The translations under genes were made by a program, and so were the position numbers. Shown here piece by piece: positions 1-6,793 of a DNA stretch of 32,356 nt. How positions within the stretch are numbered: position 1 is the stretch's first letter; the number at the start of each line of letters is the position of its first letter. Source of the stretch: a virus; the IMG/VR virus record IMGVR_UViG_3300012936_000084, positions 1 to 32,356 of that record. The stretch is one strand, 5' to 3'. The notes below the pieces were generated by a model, which was not told the origin of the DNA, did not search any database, and worked only from the letters and a program-made list of their open reading frames with translations.

Positions 1-18
1 CAATAGTAGTAACCCTGC

Positions 19-468
19 TTACACTTCTTCATTGTTAGTGTCTGAGTTACTATTATTTAGAAAACCTTGTTTTAGAAGTTTTTGAAGATCTGAAGTTGAT
101 CCAACAAATAAAGCATTATTAGTGACATTATTTGTTGTTTTATTTCCAGAATCTTCTTCAAGATCTTTTACTTTTTTCTGAAGATCAACTAACTTATCTG
201 TGGTATCAGCAACACTTTTAATAATTTGACCCGCAACTTCATATGCTCTTGGACTGCCACCTTCACCAGCTACCTCCATGATACCATTGAGGACCTCTTG
301 ACCTTTTTCAATTAATGAATATAAATTTGCACGACTATATTCATAATCTTTTGAGAGGTCCTGATCACTTTTATTTGGAAGTGTTAGTTCAGCAGGTTTA
401 TCCTCTGATTTAACAATTTCACACTTTGTATTAAGTGCATCATCTATAGAATCAAATTTATTAGTCAT
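19..468 (-). CDS. gp16: small terminase subunit (T4 gp16-like)
   Basis: This 149-residue protein matches T4 gp16 (164 residues) in length, in position after gp15, and in layout. It has an acidic N-terminus and then a central helical region with a SPRAYEVAGQIIKSVAD stretch (about residues 72-88) that corresponds to the SPRHMEVF region of T4 gp16. A predicted coiled coil (about 89-107, DTTDKLVDLQKKVKDLEE) follows, and then a C-terminal segment with NNALFVGST (about 116-124), like NATVFMGSP in T4. Small terminases form rings that recognise concatemeric genome DNA and regulate the large terminase ATPase/nuclease. The ATG lies 3 bases after the gp15 stop and I see no clear Shine-Dalgarno, so translation may depend on coupling. 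The large terminase gp17 should follow, but only 18 bases remain on the left and they show no ATG start. The identity is inferred from remembered family features. Confidence 0.88.
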   Translation of the reverse strand: MTNKFDSIDDALNTKCEIVKSEDKPAELTLPNKSDQDLSKDYEYSRANLYSLIEKGQEVLNGIMEVAGEGGSPRAYEVAGQIIKSVADTTDKLVDLQKKVKDLEEDSGNKTTNNVTNNALFVGSTSDLQKLLKQGFLNNSNSDTNNEEV

Positions 469-471
469 GAA

Positions 472-1518
472 TTAGATATCAATTTTTCTGGTTGGACTAA
501 AATCCGCTCCACTTTCAAAGAAATCAAGAGATTCATTGAATCCAAAGTCATCACCTGGTGCAATAAGAGCATCATCGGCAGTGCTGAGAACATTGAGTTG
601 TGATCCCTTACGATGTTCTGCTGCAATTGTTGCACTGTGTGCTCTCTTAACCGTTATGGAGGTGCTAGTTAACTTAGTTACCTTCATGATTTCACTATCA
701 ATAATAACTCTATTATTGACTGCAATACCAGAAGTATCATTCAGTTCAATTACAGTTTCTGTTAGATCAATTGATTCTGTTGTCAGTGCTCCAGTATCAT
801 CATCATAATTTTTCCTTGCTTGTGGTGTGGCAGTATATCTAACTTGTCTTTTCGCTGTCAGTTTATTAGTATCACTGTAATAATCAACCTGAACCTTACG
901 AATAAGTCCATCAGTGCTATCTGCAATAGGACCAAATAGATATGTTTTTGCGGTAAACTGTAAGGTGTAAATTAAAGCTCTGCGAGTAGAAAAATCACCT
1001 TCATAATCATCTTGAAATGATATACTATCTAAAACAACTGGAATATCTCTTTTTTCTCCAATTGAATCTATTAATTCAACAGTAATATTAAAAGATGGTT
1101 GAAAATATGGAAGTATTTGCTCAACAATTTGAAGAGCATCGTCATTTAATTTTGTTAAAATATTTAATTCAAATCCAAGATTATATGGAACTGGCATAAA
1201 AACTTTTTTGACCCTACTATTATCATCTACTGCCTTAAAAGTTTGAGTGACCGATACTTTTCTTGTGGGATCATATGAAATACTATTCATCTCAAAAGAC
1301 ATTCTTGGCAATGTAATTTGAACTGCTCTGTTCAAATCTGCTTGCTGTTCTAATCTTGCCAAGAATTTTTGAGCAGGACCATATGCTAATGGAACTTTGA
1401 TTTCACTTTCAACATTTCCACTTGCGTCATCATGTTTCACGTAAATTTGATTAAACAGTGTTCCAAAAGAAACGACTGTTTTTCTAATTATTTCGTGATA
1501 GAAATAGGTGCCTAACAT
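472..1518 (-). CDS. gp15: tail sheath stabiliser / tail completion protein (T4 gp15-like)
   Basis: This is a 348-residue counterpart of T4 gp15 (272 residues), the hexameric ring that caps the tail tube and sheath and meets the neck. The N-terminus YFYHEIIRKTVVSFGTLFNQI (residues 5-25) and the segments LARLEQQ and YTLQFTAKTYLFGPI are typical of marine T4-like gp15. Compared with T4 the protein is longer at its C-terminal end. Residues of about 245-310 hold an extra beta-rich module with a DSEIMKV core followed by VKRAHS...AEH..G, which resembles modules in the gp7-like and DUF4815 proteins of this window. After it comes an acidic, phenylalanine-rich tail (GDDFGFNESLDFFES). The ATG overlaps the gp14 stop as TAATG, so the two are probably translationally coupled. 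The gp15 identity is confident. The role of the extra module is unknown. Confidence 0.92.
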   Translation of the reverse strand: MLGTYFYHEIIRKTVVSFGTLFNQIYVKHDDASGNVESEIKVPLAYGPAQKFLARLEQQADLNRAVQITLPRMSFEMNSISYDPTRKVSVTQTFKAVDDNSRVKKVFMPVPYNLGFELNILTKLNDDALQIVEQILPYFQPSFNITVELIDSIGEKRDIPVVLDSISFQDDYEGDFSTRRALIYTLQFTAKTYLFGPIADSTDGLIRKVQVDYYSDTNKLTAKRQVRYTATPQARKNYDDDTGALTTESIDLTETVIELNDTSGIAVNNRVIIDSEIMKVTKLTSTSITVKRAHSATIAAEHRKGSQLNVLSTADDALIAPGDDFGFNESLDFFESGADFSPTRKIDI

Positions 1519-3425
1519 TAATAATTACCAAAAGGATTTGATTCTGTAAAATCAACTATGAGATCTGCCTCAGTTTCAATAGAATCATTGTCAGTGTATT
1601 TATCATATGTATCATCATTTGTATAGAAATCAATTGCATAAGATGCAGAGGATTCTGCGCCAACAATTAGTTCACCATTTGTAAATGTTCCGTCAACATA
1701 AGAAATTTTAAGAGTTTTTGATGAAGAAATCCATTCCTTTACTCTTGCTGTAGTTCCTGAACTAGACCCTGTAATAAGTTCATTGAATATAAATGTTCCA
1801 ATACCTGCAATTAGTGGTGGATTTTCAATAGTAACGGTTGGATTTTCTGTATAACCAATACCAGGATTAACAATTCTTACTGCAGTAACAATATTTCCAG
1901 AAGAAACTTCTACTCTTGCTGTTGCTCTCACACCACTCTTAATTGAATCCTCATTGGCAATAGTAACTGTTGGAACACTTTGATATCCACTACCAGGATC
2001 AGTAATCGTGAGAGATGTAACAGTTCCTCCGGCACTGACGGTTGCAGTTGCACTCGCAGCAATTCCTGCTATTGATTGAATTGAATTAACCATTAATCGG
2101 AAATTGTCATTTCCACTACCACCTCTTGCTTCATAAAAATCAGCAGATGGATTAGAACTTACTTCAAAGTCATGACCACCATAAACAGTTGTAAATCCAG
2201 TTACACTACCAGATCCATCAACAGAATCGATACGGATTATTGCTTCCGTTCCACCCATACTTACATTGTTTGGAACTAATCTAATAGTTTCATTTGCTTG
2301 ATATCCACTACCAGCATTCGCAGATGTCATCAAATCAATAACACCAGATCTTGTTCCAGAGGTGCTAATAGCAACCACTGGTGCTGAAAGATACTGAGTG
2401 CCAGGATTAGTAATGGTAAGAGATGTAATAGTTCCACTAGCACCAACTGTTGCTGTTGCTGTAGCAGCTTGAGATGGATGAGCAACAGTGATTATAGGTG
2501 CTACTGGATATCCAGATCCACCATCATCTACAGATATAGAAACAACACCTTTTTCAGTGGTTTCGATAGATGCAGTTGCTGCTGCTCCAACACCACCACC
2601 ACTATAAATTGTTATTCCAGGAGCAGCAGTATAACCAAATCCAGCGTTAGTTAATAAAATTTCTTTTATTGAGTGAACACCAGCAACTGATGTTGTTATA
2701 GCAACTGCTGTTGCAGTACCACCAGAAACTGGAGAATCATCAAACTGAATAATTGGTGTCGATGTGTAACCACTTCCATCATTATTTAAAAATACTTCTC
2801 TTATATAACCATCTTGTATTAGTGAAGATGCAGAAGCAGTTTCACCAATTCCAACTAATTGTAATGTAGTAATATACCCCTCATCTTGAATTTGAGTGTC
2901 AATTTCATCAATAGATGTATCGATAACTTCATCTTCATACTCAAAGAGTTCACACTTAAGTTGATAAACGTAGTTTTTACCTAACTGATAGAAAGGATCT
3001 TCATGTTCTACAAACTTAACTTCAAATAATCTTTGCCCCAATGGAAAATAAATTAAATCTCCTTCTCTAGGTCTATTAGAAACAATAATCTCATCATCAT
3101 CTTCCCCTTCAAGGAACATTGCAATAAAATCTTCAAATCTTTCTTTAGATATAGTTATTGTCAACTCATCTTTGAGTGACATTCCGAATTTAGTTAAAAT
3201 ATCTCCAGCACCAGAATAACCTTCATACGTATTAATATATGCTTCAATAGTATAATTATCATCAAATTTAGAAGTTTGAACTTCATTGAGAATAGTATCT
3301 CTATTGACAATCTTTCTTGGGATGTATGTGACATCAATCCCATACATCCTAAGTTGCTCATTTATTAGTTCTTGAACAAGTCTTTGTTCAGACTGAGAAC
3401 CTTGTAGAAAGAATGGATTTAACAT
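1518..3425 (-). CDS. gp14: neck protein with repeat insertion (T4 gp14-like)
   Basis: Residues 1-190 carry the neck-protein signature of marine T4-like phages: FFLQGSQSEQRLVQELINEQ, then YGIDVTYIPRKIVN and FGMSLKDELTITISKERF. The C-terminus ADLIVDFTESNPFGNY is also typical. gp14 works with gp13 to close the head portal and join it to the tail. T4 gp14 has 256 residues and this protein has 635. The difference is mainly an inserted array at about residues 205-560 with seven or eight units centred on GSGY..xP or close variants (GSGYTSTP, GFGYTAAP, GSGYPVAP, GTQYLSAP, GSGYQANE, GSGYQSVP, GIGYTENP). Each unit is followed by a short beta-strand-like run. The array is likely exposed on the neck surface, as a whisker-like or host- or particle-binding decoration; this is inference. 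Start and stop join the neighbouring genes as TAATG overlaps. Confidence 0.9.
   Translation of the reverse strand: MLNPFFLQGSQSEQRLVQELINEQLRMYGIDVTYIPRKIVNRDTILNEVQTSKFDDNYTIEAYINTYEGYSGAGDILTKFGMSLKDELTITISKERFEDFIAMFLEGEDDDEIIVSNRPREGDLIYFPLGQRLFEVKFVEHEDPFYQLGKNYVYQLKCELFEYEDEVIDTSIDEIDTQIQDEGYITTLQLVGIGETASASSLIQDGYIREVFLNNDGSGYTSTPIIQFDDSPVSGGTATAVAITTSVAGVHSIKEILLTNAGFGYTAAPGITIYSGGGVGAAATASIETTEKGVVSISVDDGGSGYPVAPIITVAHPSQAATATATVGASGTITSLTITNPGTQYLSAPVVAISTSGTRSGVIDLMTSANAGSGYQANETIRLVPNNVSMGGTEAIIRIDSVDGSGSVTGFTTVYGGHDFEVSSNPSADFYEARGGSGNDNFRLMVNSIQSIAGIAASATATVSAGGTVTSLTITDPGSGYQSVPTVTIANEDSIKSGVRATARVEVSSGNIVTAVRIVNPGIGYTENPTVTIENPPLIAGIGTFIFNELITGSSSGTTARVKEWISSSKTLKISYVDGTFTNGELIVGAESSASYAIDFYTNDDTYDKYTDNDSIETEADLIVDFTESNPFGNY
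1810..2815 (-). repeat. GSGY repeat array inside gp14
   Basis: Within gp14 the reading frame encodes seven or eight diverged units of roughly 35-60 residues, each with a core of the form (N/D)xGxGYxxxPxVxI. Two units are still recognisable as DNA repeats: about 60 bases starting at 1993 and at 2401 agree at roughly 80 percent of positions by eye. They encode TITDPGSGYQSVP-type and TITNPGTQYLSAP-type units. The same unit type occurs in the gp7-like, gp8 and DUF4815 proteins of this window. Confidence 0.8.
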
Positions 3426-4267
3426 TATCCAATAAGATCGAGAGGTGGTAATTCATTTTCAAGCATCATATTTTGCTTGAGTTGGTCTAATTCTCTTTGA
3501 GCATCTTCATAAATTTCTCTACCGTTTAATTCAATACCACCTGGCAATTTAACTCCTCTAAACTTAATTAGATTTTGTCCCCACTGCCTTTTAATGAGTG
3601 CTGTTAAATATTTTTTAACAAAACTATCATTATAAACCTGAGTAAATGAATCTGGATCAAGTGCCCTATAACAATCAATAACTAAAAAGTCTCCAGCATT
3701 CTGTGCATTCCAATCAATATCAAGATACATTCTATCTTGACGCTTATTAAATCTAATTTGCTTATCAGTTGTTAATAGGAAATCAATATCTTCCAAATAA
3801 CTTTTGGTCATTGCATATTGCAACAACTCAACAGAATTAAAATAATATAGATCATTTAAGAATAATTGATATTTAATACTAAACATTCCTCCAGAAATGC
3901 TGCTAGTATCAAACTTAAATACTTTTTCAATTCCCACTACAGAATCGGGAACCTGAATAAAATTAGAATTTTCGTAAAAACTTGATGTAAATGTTCCAGA
4001 ACCACTATCTGTAGATGTTGCTGTAGTGGTTACAATACCAACACCTGTTGTTCCACTTGCCCTTCCTCTGTCAATATCTGCTTGTTTCAACTCATATTTG
4101 AGGAACATTCTTTCAACACCGTCAAAGTGGCGTTCATTGAAGTATTGAACGGCATCATCAACTAAATCATCGATCTGGTCATCATCAACGTTTATCTCCA
4201 ATACAGGGGCACCCAGACGCCTTAAACAGTAATCAATTAGTCCTTGACGTGTTGATGGTTTTGCCAT
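3425..4267 (-). CDS. gp13: neck protein / head completion (T4 gp13-like)
   Basis: This 280-residue protein compares with 309 for T4 gp13. The N-terminus AKPSTRQGLIDYCLRRLGAP followed by VLEINVDDDQIDDLVDDAVQYFNERHFDGVE is the characteristic gp13 opening in marine T4-like phages. Helical C-terminal segments include YLTALIKRQWGQNLIKFRGV and REIYEDAQRELDQLK. gp13 forms the head-proximal neck ring with gp14 and stabilises packaged DNA before tail attachment. A Gly/Ser/Thr-rich low-complexity stretch at about residues 70-97 sits between the first domain and the VPDSVVGIEKVF strand and is probably a surface loop. An AGAGG Shine-Dalgarno-like sequence precedes the ATG, which overlaps the stop of the upstream small gene as TAATG. 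The following gp14 begins in the same overlapping way, so gp13, gp14 and gp15 form a coupled cassette. Confidence 0.92.
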   Translation of the reverse strand: MAKPSTRQGLIDYCLRRLGAPVLEINVDDDQIDDLVDDAVQYFNERHFDGVERMFLKYELKQADIDRGRASGTTGVGIVTTTATSTDSGSGTFTSSFYENSNFIQVPDSVVGIEKVFKFDTSSISGGMFSIKYQLFLNDLYYFNSVELLQYAMTKSYLEDIDFLLTTDKQIRFNKRQDRMYLDIDWNAQNAGDFLVIDCYRALDPDSFTQVYNDSFVKKYLTALIKRQWGQNLIKFRGVKLPGGIELNGREIYEDAQRELDQLKQNMMLENELPPLDLIG

Positions 4268-4512
4268 TATTCTTCAACCTCTGAGTTCTGATAATCATCT
4301 GCGCCTGTTAAAGGTTTTGATTTAGATTTAATAGTTACTGGTTCTGGTTTTTTTAGTTCCAGAAGTTGTGCCAGTAACTTATTTTTTTCATCTTCAAACT
4401 CTTTTGTTAATGTTTGAATTTTTGCCTCCAACAAAACGTTTTGATTTGTTAGTGCTGCTAATTTTTTATTATAAAGAGTCACTAACACATTAATATCTAC
4501 TTCACTATTCAT
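4267..4512 (-). CDS. small coiled-coil protein, unknown function
   Basis: This 81-residue protein has a likely coiled coil over residues 9-53 (leucine/isoleucine spacing in LVTLYNKKLAALTNQNVLLE and what follows, with alternating Lys/Glu). A basic and proline-containing linker (KKPEPVTIKSKSKP) and an acidic C-terminal tail (NSEVEE) follow. I do not recognise a named family. Its place between a tail-fibre-like gene and gp13, and its joining to both (5-base gap upstream, TAATG overlap downstream), suggest a late protein, perhaps a small trimeric fibre or whisker component or an assembly factor. That role is a guess from context. A GGAGG sequence lies upstream within the end of the previous gene. 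Confidence 0.7.
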   Translation of the reverse strand: MNSEVDINVLVTLYNKKLAALTNQNVLLEAKIQTLTKEFEDEKNKLLAQLLELKKPEPVTIKSKSKPLTGADDYQNSEVEE

Positions 4513-4517
4513 AATTT

Positions 4518-6155
4518 TTAGAAGGTTCCTCCGTCAATCGTTGAGGTCCAAGTTGGTTTACTAGTGTATGTAGTAGCAACATTAGTTGGGTTTACACTGG
4601 CACTAGTGCCATCATCAACAATATCATTTGTCGTGTCAAAAGTTCCCTGAACTCCAATCAAAGTAACACTATTTGATGAAGATGTTGTAGTTTTAACCAT
4701 ACCATACGCTGCACTATTATTTTGCTGCGTAATTTGCGATCCAGCTGCTAAACTTGCATTACCACTTAAGGTAAGAACAATTTCAGTAACAGCAGTTAAA
4801 ATTTGTGTTGATGTTACTGTAGTATCAGCATCACCTGGTTGATTTGTGGATCTTTGAAGACCAGTGCTATCAAAATATACGATACCATTAGTATCATAAT
4901 CACCAGATTGATAGTAGATACCTTTAATATCTAAGAAACCTTTAGTTCCTGCAACAACACTATTACTAATAGTTGCATCAGGAATGTAGGTTAACCTTCT
5001 ACTATTATCAGCATGTGTTCCATGATTCAATGCGCCAGCAGAACTATCAGCGATAGAACTGTCATCCATACCAAAGAAACCAGTCTTGTTATTTCCAACT
5101 CCACTGCTTGTATTATAATCAAATGAAACACCACGGTCTGTATTAGTATCAAATCCGTGAGTTACTGTGATTTGTGTAGTTGTAGAAAGACCAGCACTTG
5201 TTGTTCCACTAAAAGTAACAACTTTTGCCGCAATATCAATTGCAGAAACTGTCGCAATACCTGATGCGTTAATACTAGTTGCTGTAAGAGTATCGCCAGT
5301 ATTAATGCCAACAACAGAATCTAATCTTGCTGTGCTTACACCAGATGCAACATCAGTGATAACCGTTCTTACACTGGTTACATCACCAAGATTCATGATA
5401 GATTCATTAACAGTAACCGAACTTGAGTTTACTGTTGTAGATGTTCCATCAACCTGGAGATCACCTTTAATAATTACCGTTCCCTCATTACTAAAACCAT
5501 CGGGGAAAGGATCAATATAAAGAGTATTTCCACCACCAGATCTTGTTGAAATTACATTAGATGAAATACCAACATTATCAATAACAAACTGACTACCAGT
5601 TGGAATAATATATTGTTGTGCAACATTCCATACCCAAGGGGCACCAGTTACTTGAACAGCATCTGAACCATTTTCATCATATTCAATCTTAGCATCTTTA
5701 CTATCACCAAATACTAAGAACTGATCATCTGGAATTACAACCTCACCAGAACCATTAGTTCTTAATACAATGTCTCCATCTGTATCATTAGATGATATTG
5801 TATTACCATCTAACGTTAGATTGTCTACACTCCATTGATCAACTCTCGGTAAACGAGAAATTGCACCAGCACCACCAGGATTTCCTCCATTTTCCGTTAA
5901 TAGAACGGGAACAAAACCGTTTGCCTGTGTTGTTGGGTTATCTTGCCCTGCAACTAATCCAGGTGCAATACTTAAAAGATCTGTGTAATATCTACCACCA
6001 ATTAACTGTGGGTTTTGGGAGTTATCTCCAGCAAATACCCTTCCACCCCTATTGCCATGTGTTCCATTACCAATTGTAAGTGCTAACTCACCATAATTTA
6101 GAGTACTGGGTGCAGAAGTACCAGTAGATCTTTTGACTCTAATGATACTCGCCAT
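4518..6155 (-). CDS. tail-fibre-like virion protein
   Basis: This is a 545-residue, beta-rich protein. The N-terminus MASIIRVKRSTGTSAPSTLNYGELA is a recurrent opening of fibre-type proteins in marine T4-like phages. At about residues 225-262 it has the fibre motif VIIKGDLQVDGTSTTVNSSSV with VNESIMNLGD, seen in many phage tail fibres. Residues of about 320-390 (HGFDTNTDRGVSFDYN, KTGFFGMDDSS, RRLTYIPDA) form another conserved segment. The C-terminus is Ser/Thr/Val-rich low complexity ending in STIDGGTF. It is probably a structural fibre or fibre-connecting protein on the baseplate or neck. No receptor-binding tip or chaperone domain is recognisable. The ATG overlaps the preceding gene's stop (TAATG) and has a good GGAGG nine bases upstream. 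The product class is likely, while the exact appendage is unknown. Confidence 0.72.
   Translation of the reverse strand: MASIIRVKRSTGTSAPSTLNYGELALTIGNGTHGNRGGRVFAGDNSQNPQLIGGRYYTDLLSIAPGLVAGQDNPTTQANGFVPVLLTENGGNPGGAGAISRLPRVDQWSVDNLTLDGNTISSNDTDGDIVLRTNGSGEVVIPDDQFLVFGDSKDAKIEYDENGSDAVQVTGAPWVWNVAQQYIIPTGSQFVIDNVGISSNVISTRSGGGNTLYIDPFPDGFSNEGTVIIKGDLQVDGTSTTVNSSSVTVNESIMNLGDVTSVRTVITDVASGVSTARLDSVVGINTGDTLTATSINASGIATVSAIDIAAKVVTFSGTTSAGLSTTTQITVTHGFDTNTDRGVSFDYNTSSGVGNNKTGFFGMDDSSIADSSAGALNHGTHADNSRRLTYIPDATISNSVVAGTKGFLDIKGIYYQSGDYDTNGIVYFDSTGLQRSTNQPGDADTTVTSTQILTAVTEIVLTLSGNASLAAGSQITQQNNSAAYGMVKTTTSSSNSVTLIGVQGTFDTTNDIVDDGTSASVNPTNVATTYTSKPTWTSTIDGGTF
4528..4532 (-). promoter_or_regulatory. 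possible Shine-Dalgarno for the 81-residue gene
   Basis: On the minus strand this reads GGAGG, lying 15 bases before the ATG at 4512. It is formed by the Gly-Gly codons of the IDGGTF C-terminus of the upstream fibre-like gene. The spacing is longer than ideal, so it may be weak. Confidence 0.4.
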
Positions 6156-6385
6156 TAGAATGAGCCTCCATTAATATCTAAATTCTGTGTAGTTCCTGGT
6201 GTTAATTCTAAAGTTGCATCAAACTTATTTGTAGTGGAATTGTATACGAGAACCATACCGTTCTCTAATCCACCACCAACATTAACATCACTTAAACCAG
6301 CGAGAGTTCCAGATGTTTCTCCAGCAACTGCAGAAACAACCTTAATTGCATTTTGTTGACCTACTCTTACTTTTATGTCTGGCAT
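6155..6385 (-). CDS. small virion-associated protein, unknown (76 aa)
   Basis: This is a 76-residue protein. The N-terminal half (PDIKVRVGQQNAIKVVSAVAG) looks beta-stranded. The second half contains TLAGLSDVNVGGGLENGMVLVYN and TNKFDATLEL, a pattern found in the stalks of phage fibres (sdVd...l.dG.vL.yd..t.kw). It ends in NLDINGGSF, which resembles the STIDGGTF end of the following fibre-like protein, so the two may share an assembly or docking tail. A late-promoter box lies 39 bases upstream, making this the probable first gene of a transcript running through the fibre-like gene and the neck genes. No clear Shine-Dalgarno precedes its ATG. Calling it a fibre-module protein is inference from sequence style and neighbours. 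Confidence 0.68.
   Translation of the reverse strand: MPDIKVRVGQQNAIKVVSAVAGETSGTLAGLSDVNVGGGLENGMVLVYNSTTNKFDATLELTPGTTQNLDINGGSF
6165..6169 (-). promoter_or_regulatory. Shine-Dalgarno for the fibre-like gene
   Basis: The minus strand reads GGAGG, ending nine bases before the ATG at 6155, which is near-ideal spacing. It is embedded in the Gly-Gly codons of the previous gene's INGGSF C-terminus and supports the chosen fibre-gene start. Confidence 0.7.
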
Positions 6386-6423
6386 ATGATCATACCAATT
6401 GATAATTATCAGGATCTAAAATA

Positions 6424-6431
6424 TATTTATA
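6424..6431 (-). promoter_or_regulatory. T4-type late promoter box (TATAAATA)
   Basis: The minus strand reads exactly TATAAATA, the T4 late promoter -10 element recognised by gp55-type sigma. It sits across the end of the 60-residue gene and in the 41-base gap before the 76-residue gene, with a predicted start of transcription about 30 bases before that ATG. Confidence 0.7.
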
Positions 6432-6609
6432 CTCCTTCTAATCCGAGTTTAGATATAACCTCTTGTTGTTTCAAAAATAATTTTAACGATGCCTTAAGCA
6501 TTGTTCTTAATTCATTAATATCATCACACTCATCAATTTGTCGTACTTGTTTTTCAAACTCAAACATTTTAGAAACTGTATCTAAAGAAATTTCATCATG
6601 GTCGCGCAT
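6427..6609 (-). CDS. small helical protein, unknown (60 aa)
   Basis: This 60-residue acidic protein is predicted to be almost wholly helical. It begins MRDHDEISLDTVSKMFEFEK, continues with RQIDECDDINELRTMLKASL, and ends QQEVISKLGLEGV. I recall similar short proteins in marine T4-like phages but no named family or function. The ATG has a good GGAG seven bases upstream (6617-6620) and lies inside the end of the preceding 65-residue gene, overlapping it by 14 bases. The pair are therefore probably co-translated. An adaptor or chaperone role for virion assembly is possible, but nothing in the sequence proves it. Confidence 0.7.
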   Translation of the reverse strand: MRDHDEISLDTVSKMFEFEKQVRQIDECDDINELRTMLKASLKLFLKQQEVISKLGLEGV

Positions 6610-6793
6610 TGATTAACTCCATAAGTAGATTTTTAATTTCATGAACGTCTTTTTTTAATTGAGAAATTTCTTCCTTTTGTTTTTGACGGTCATGTTTCAT
6701 TTTAATATACTGATTATACTCAGTAGTGTCACAATTGACAATTGCACCAGAATCATCGCGAAATAAATTTTTATGTCCTTCAACAGGTATCAT
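6596..6793 (-). CDS. small coiled-coil protein, unknown (65 aa)
   Basis: This 65-residue protein has two parts. Residues 1-28 include MIPVEGHKNLFRDDSGAIVN, which looks like a short beta-hairpin. Residues 29-62 are a strongly charged coiled-coil-like helix (KHDRQKQKEEISQLKKDVHE and following). Proteins opening with MIPVEGH.NL.RD..GAI.N recur in marine T4-like phages as I remember them, without known function. The ATG overlaps the TGA of the DUF4815 gene as ATGA and the 3' end overlaps the next small gene, so it is embedded in a coupled run. Function is not assignable; a small assembly factor or minor virion component is plausible. Confidence 0.72.
   Translation of the reverse strand: MIPVEGHKNLFRDDSGAIVNCDTTEYNQYIKMKHDRQKQKEEISQLKKDVHEIKNLLMELINARP

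Noticed and set aside
1-18. Possible start of the large terminase gp17 at the left edge
   Set aside because: Only 18 bases remain after the gp16 stop and they contain no ATG; a TTG at positions 3-1 is not enough to call a gene.
1810-2815. Repeats in gp14 considered as a CRISPR or other non-coding array
   Set aside because: The repeats are diverged, in frame and encode a regular protein unit; there are no constant direct repeats with unique spacers.
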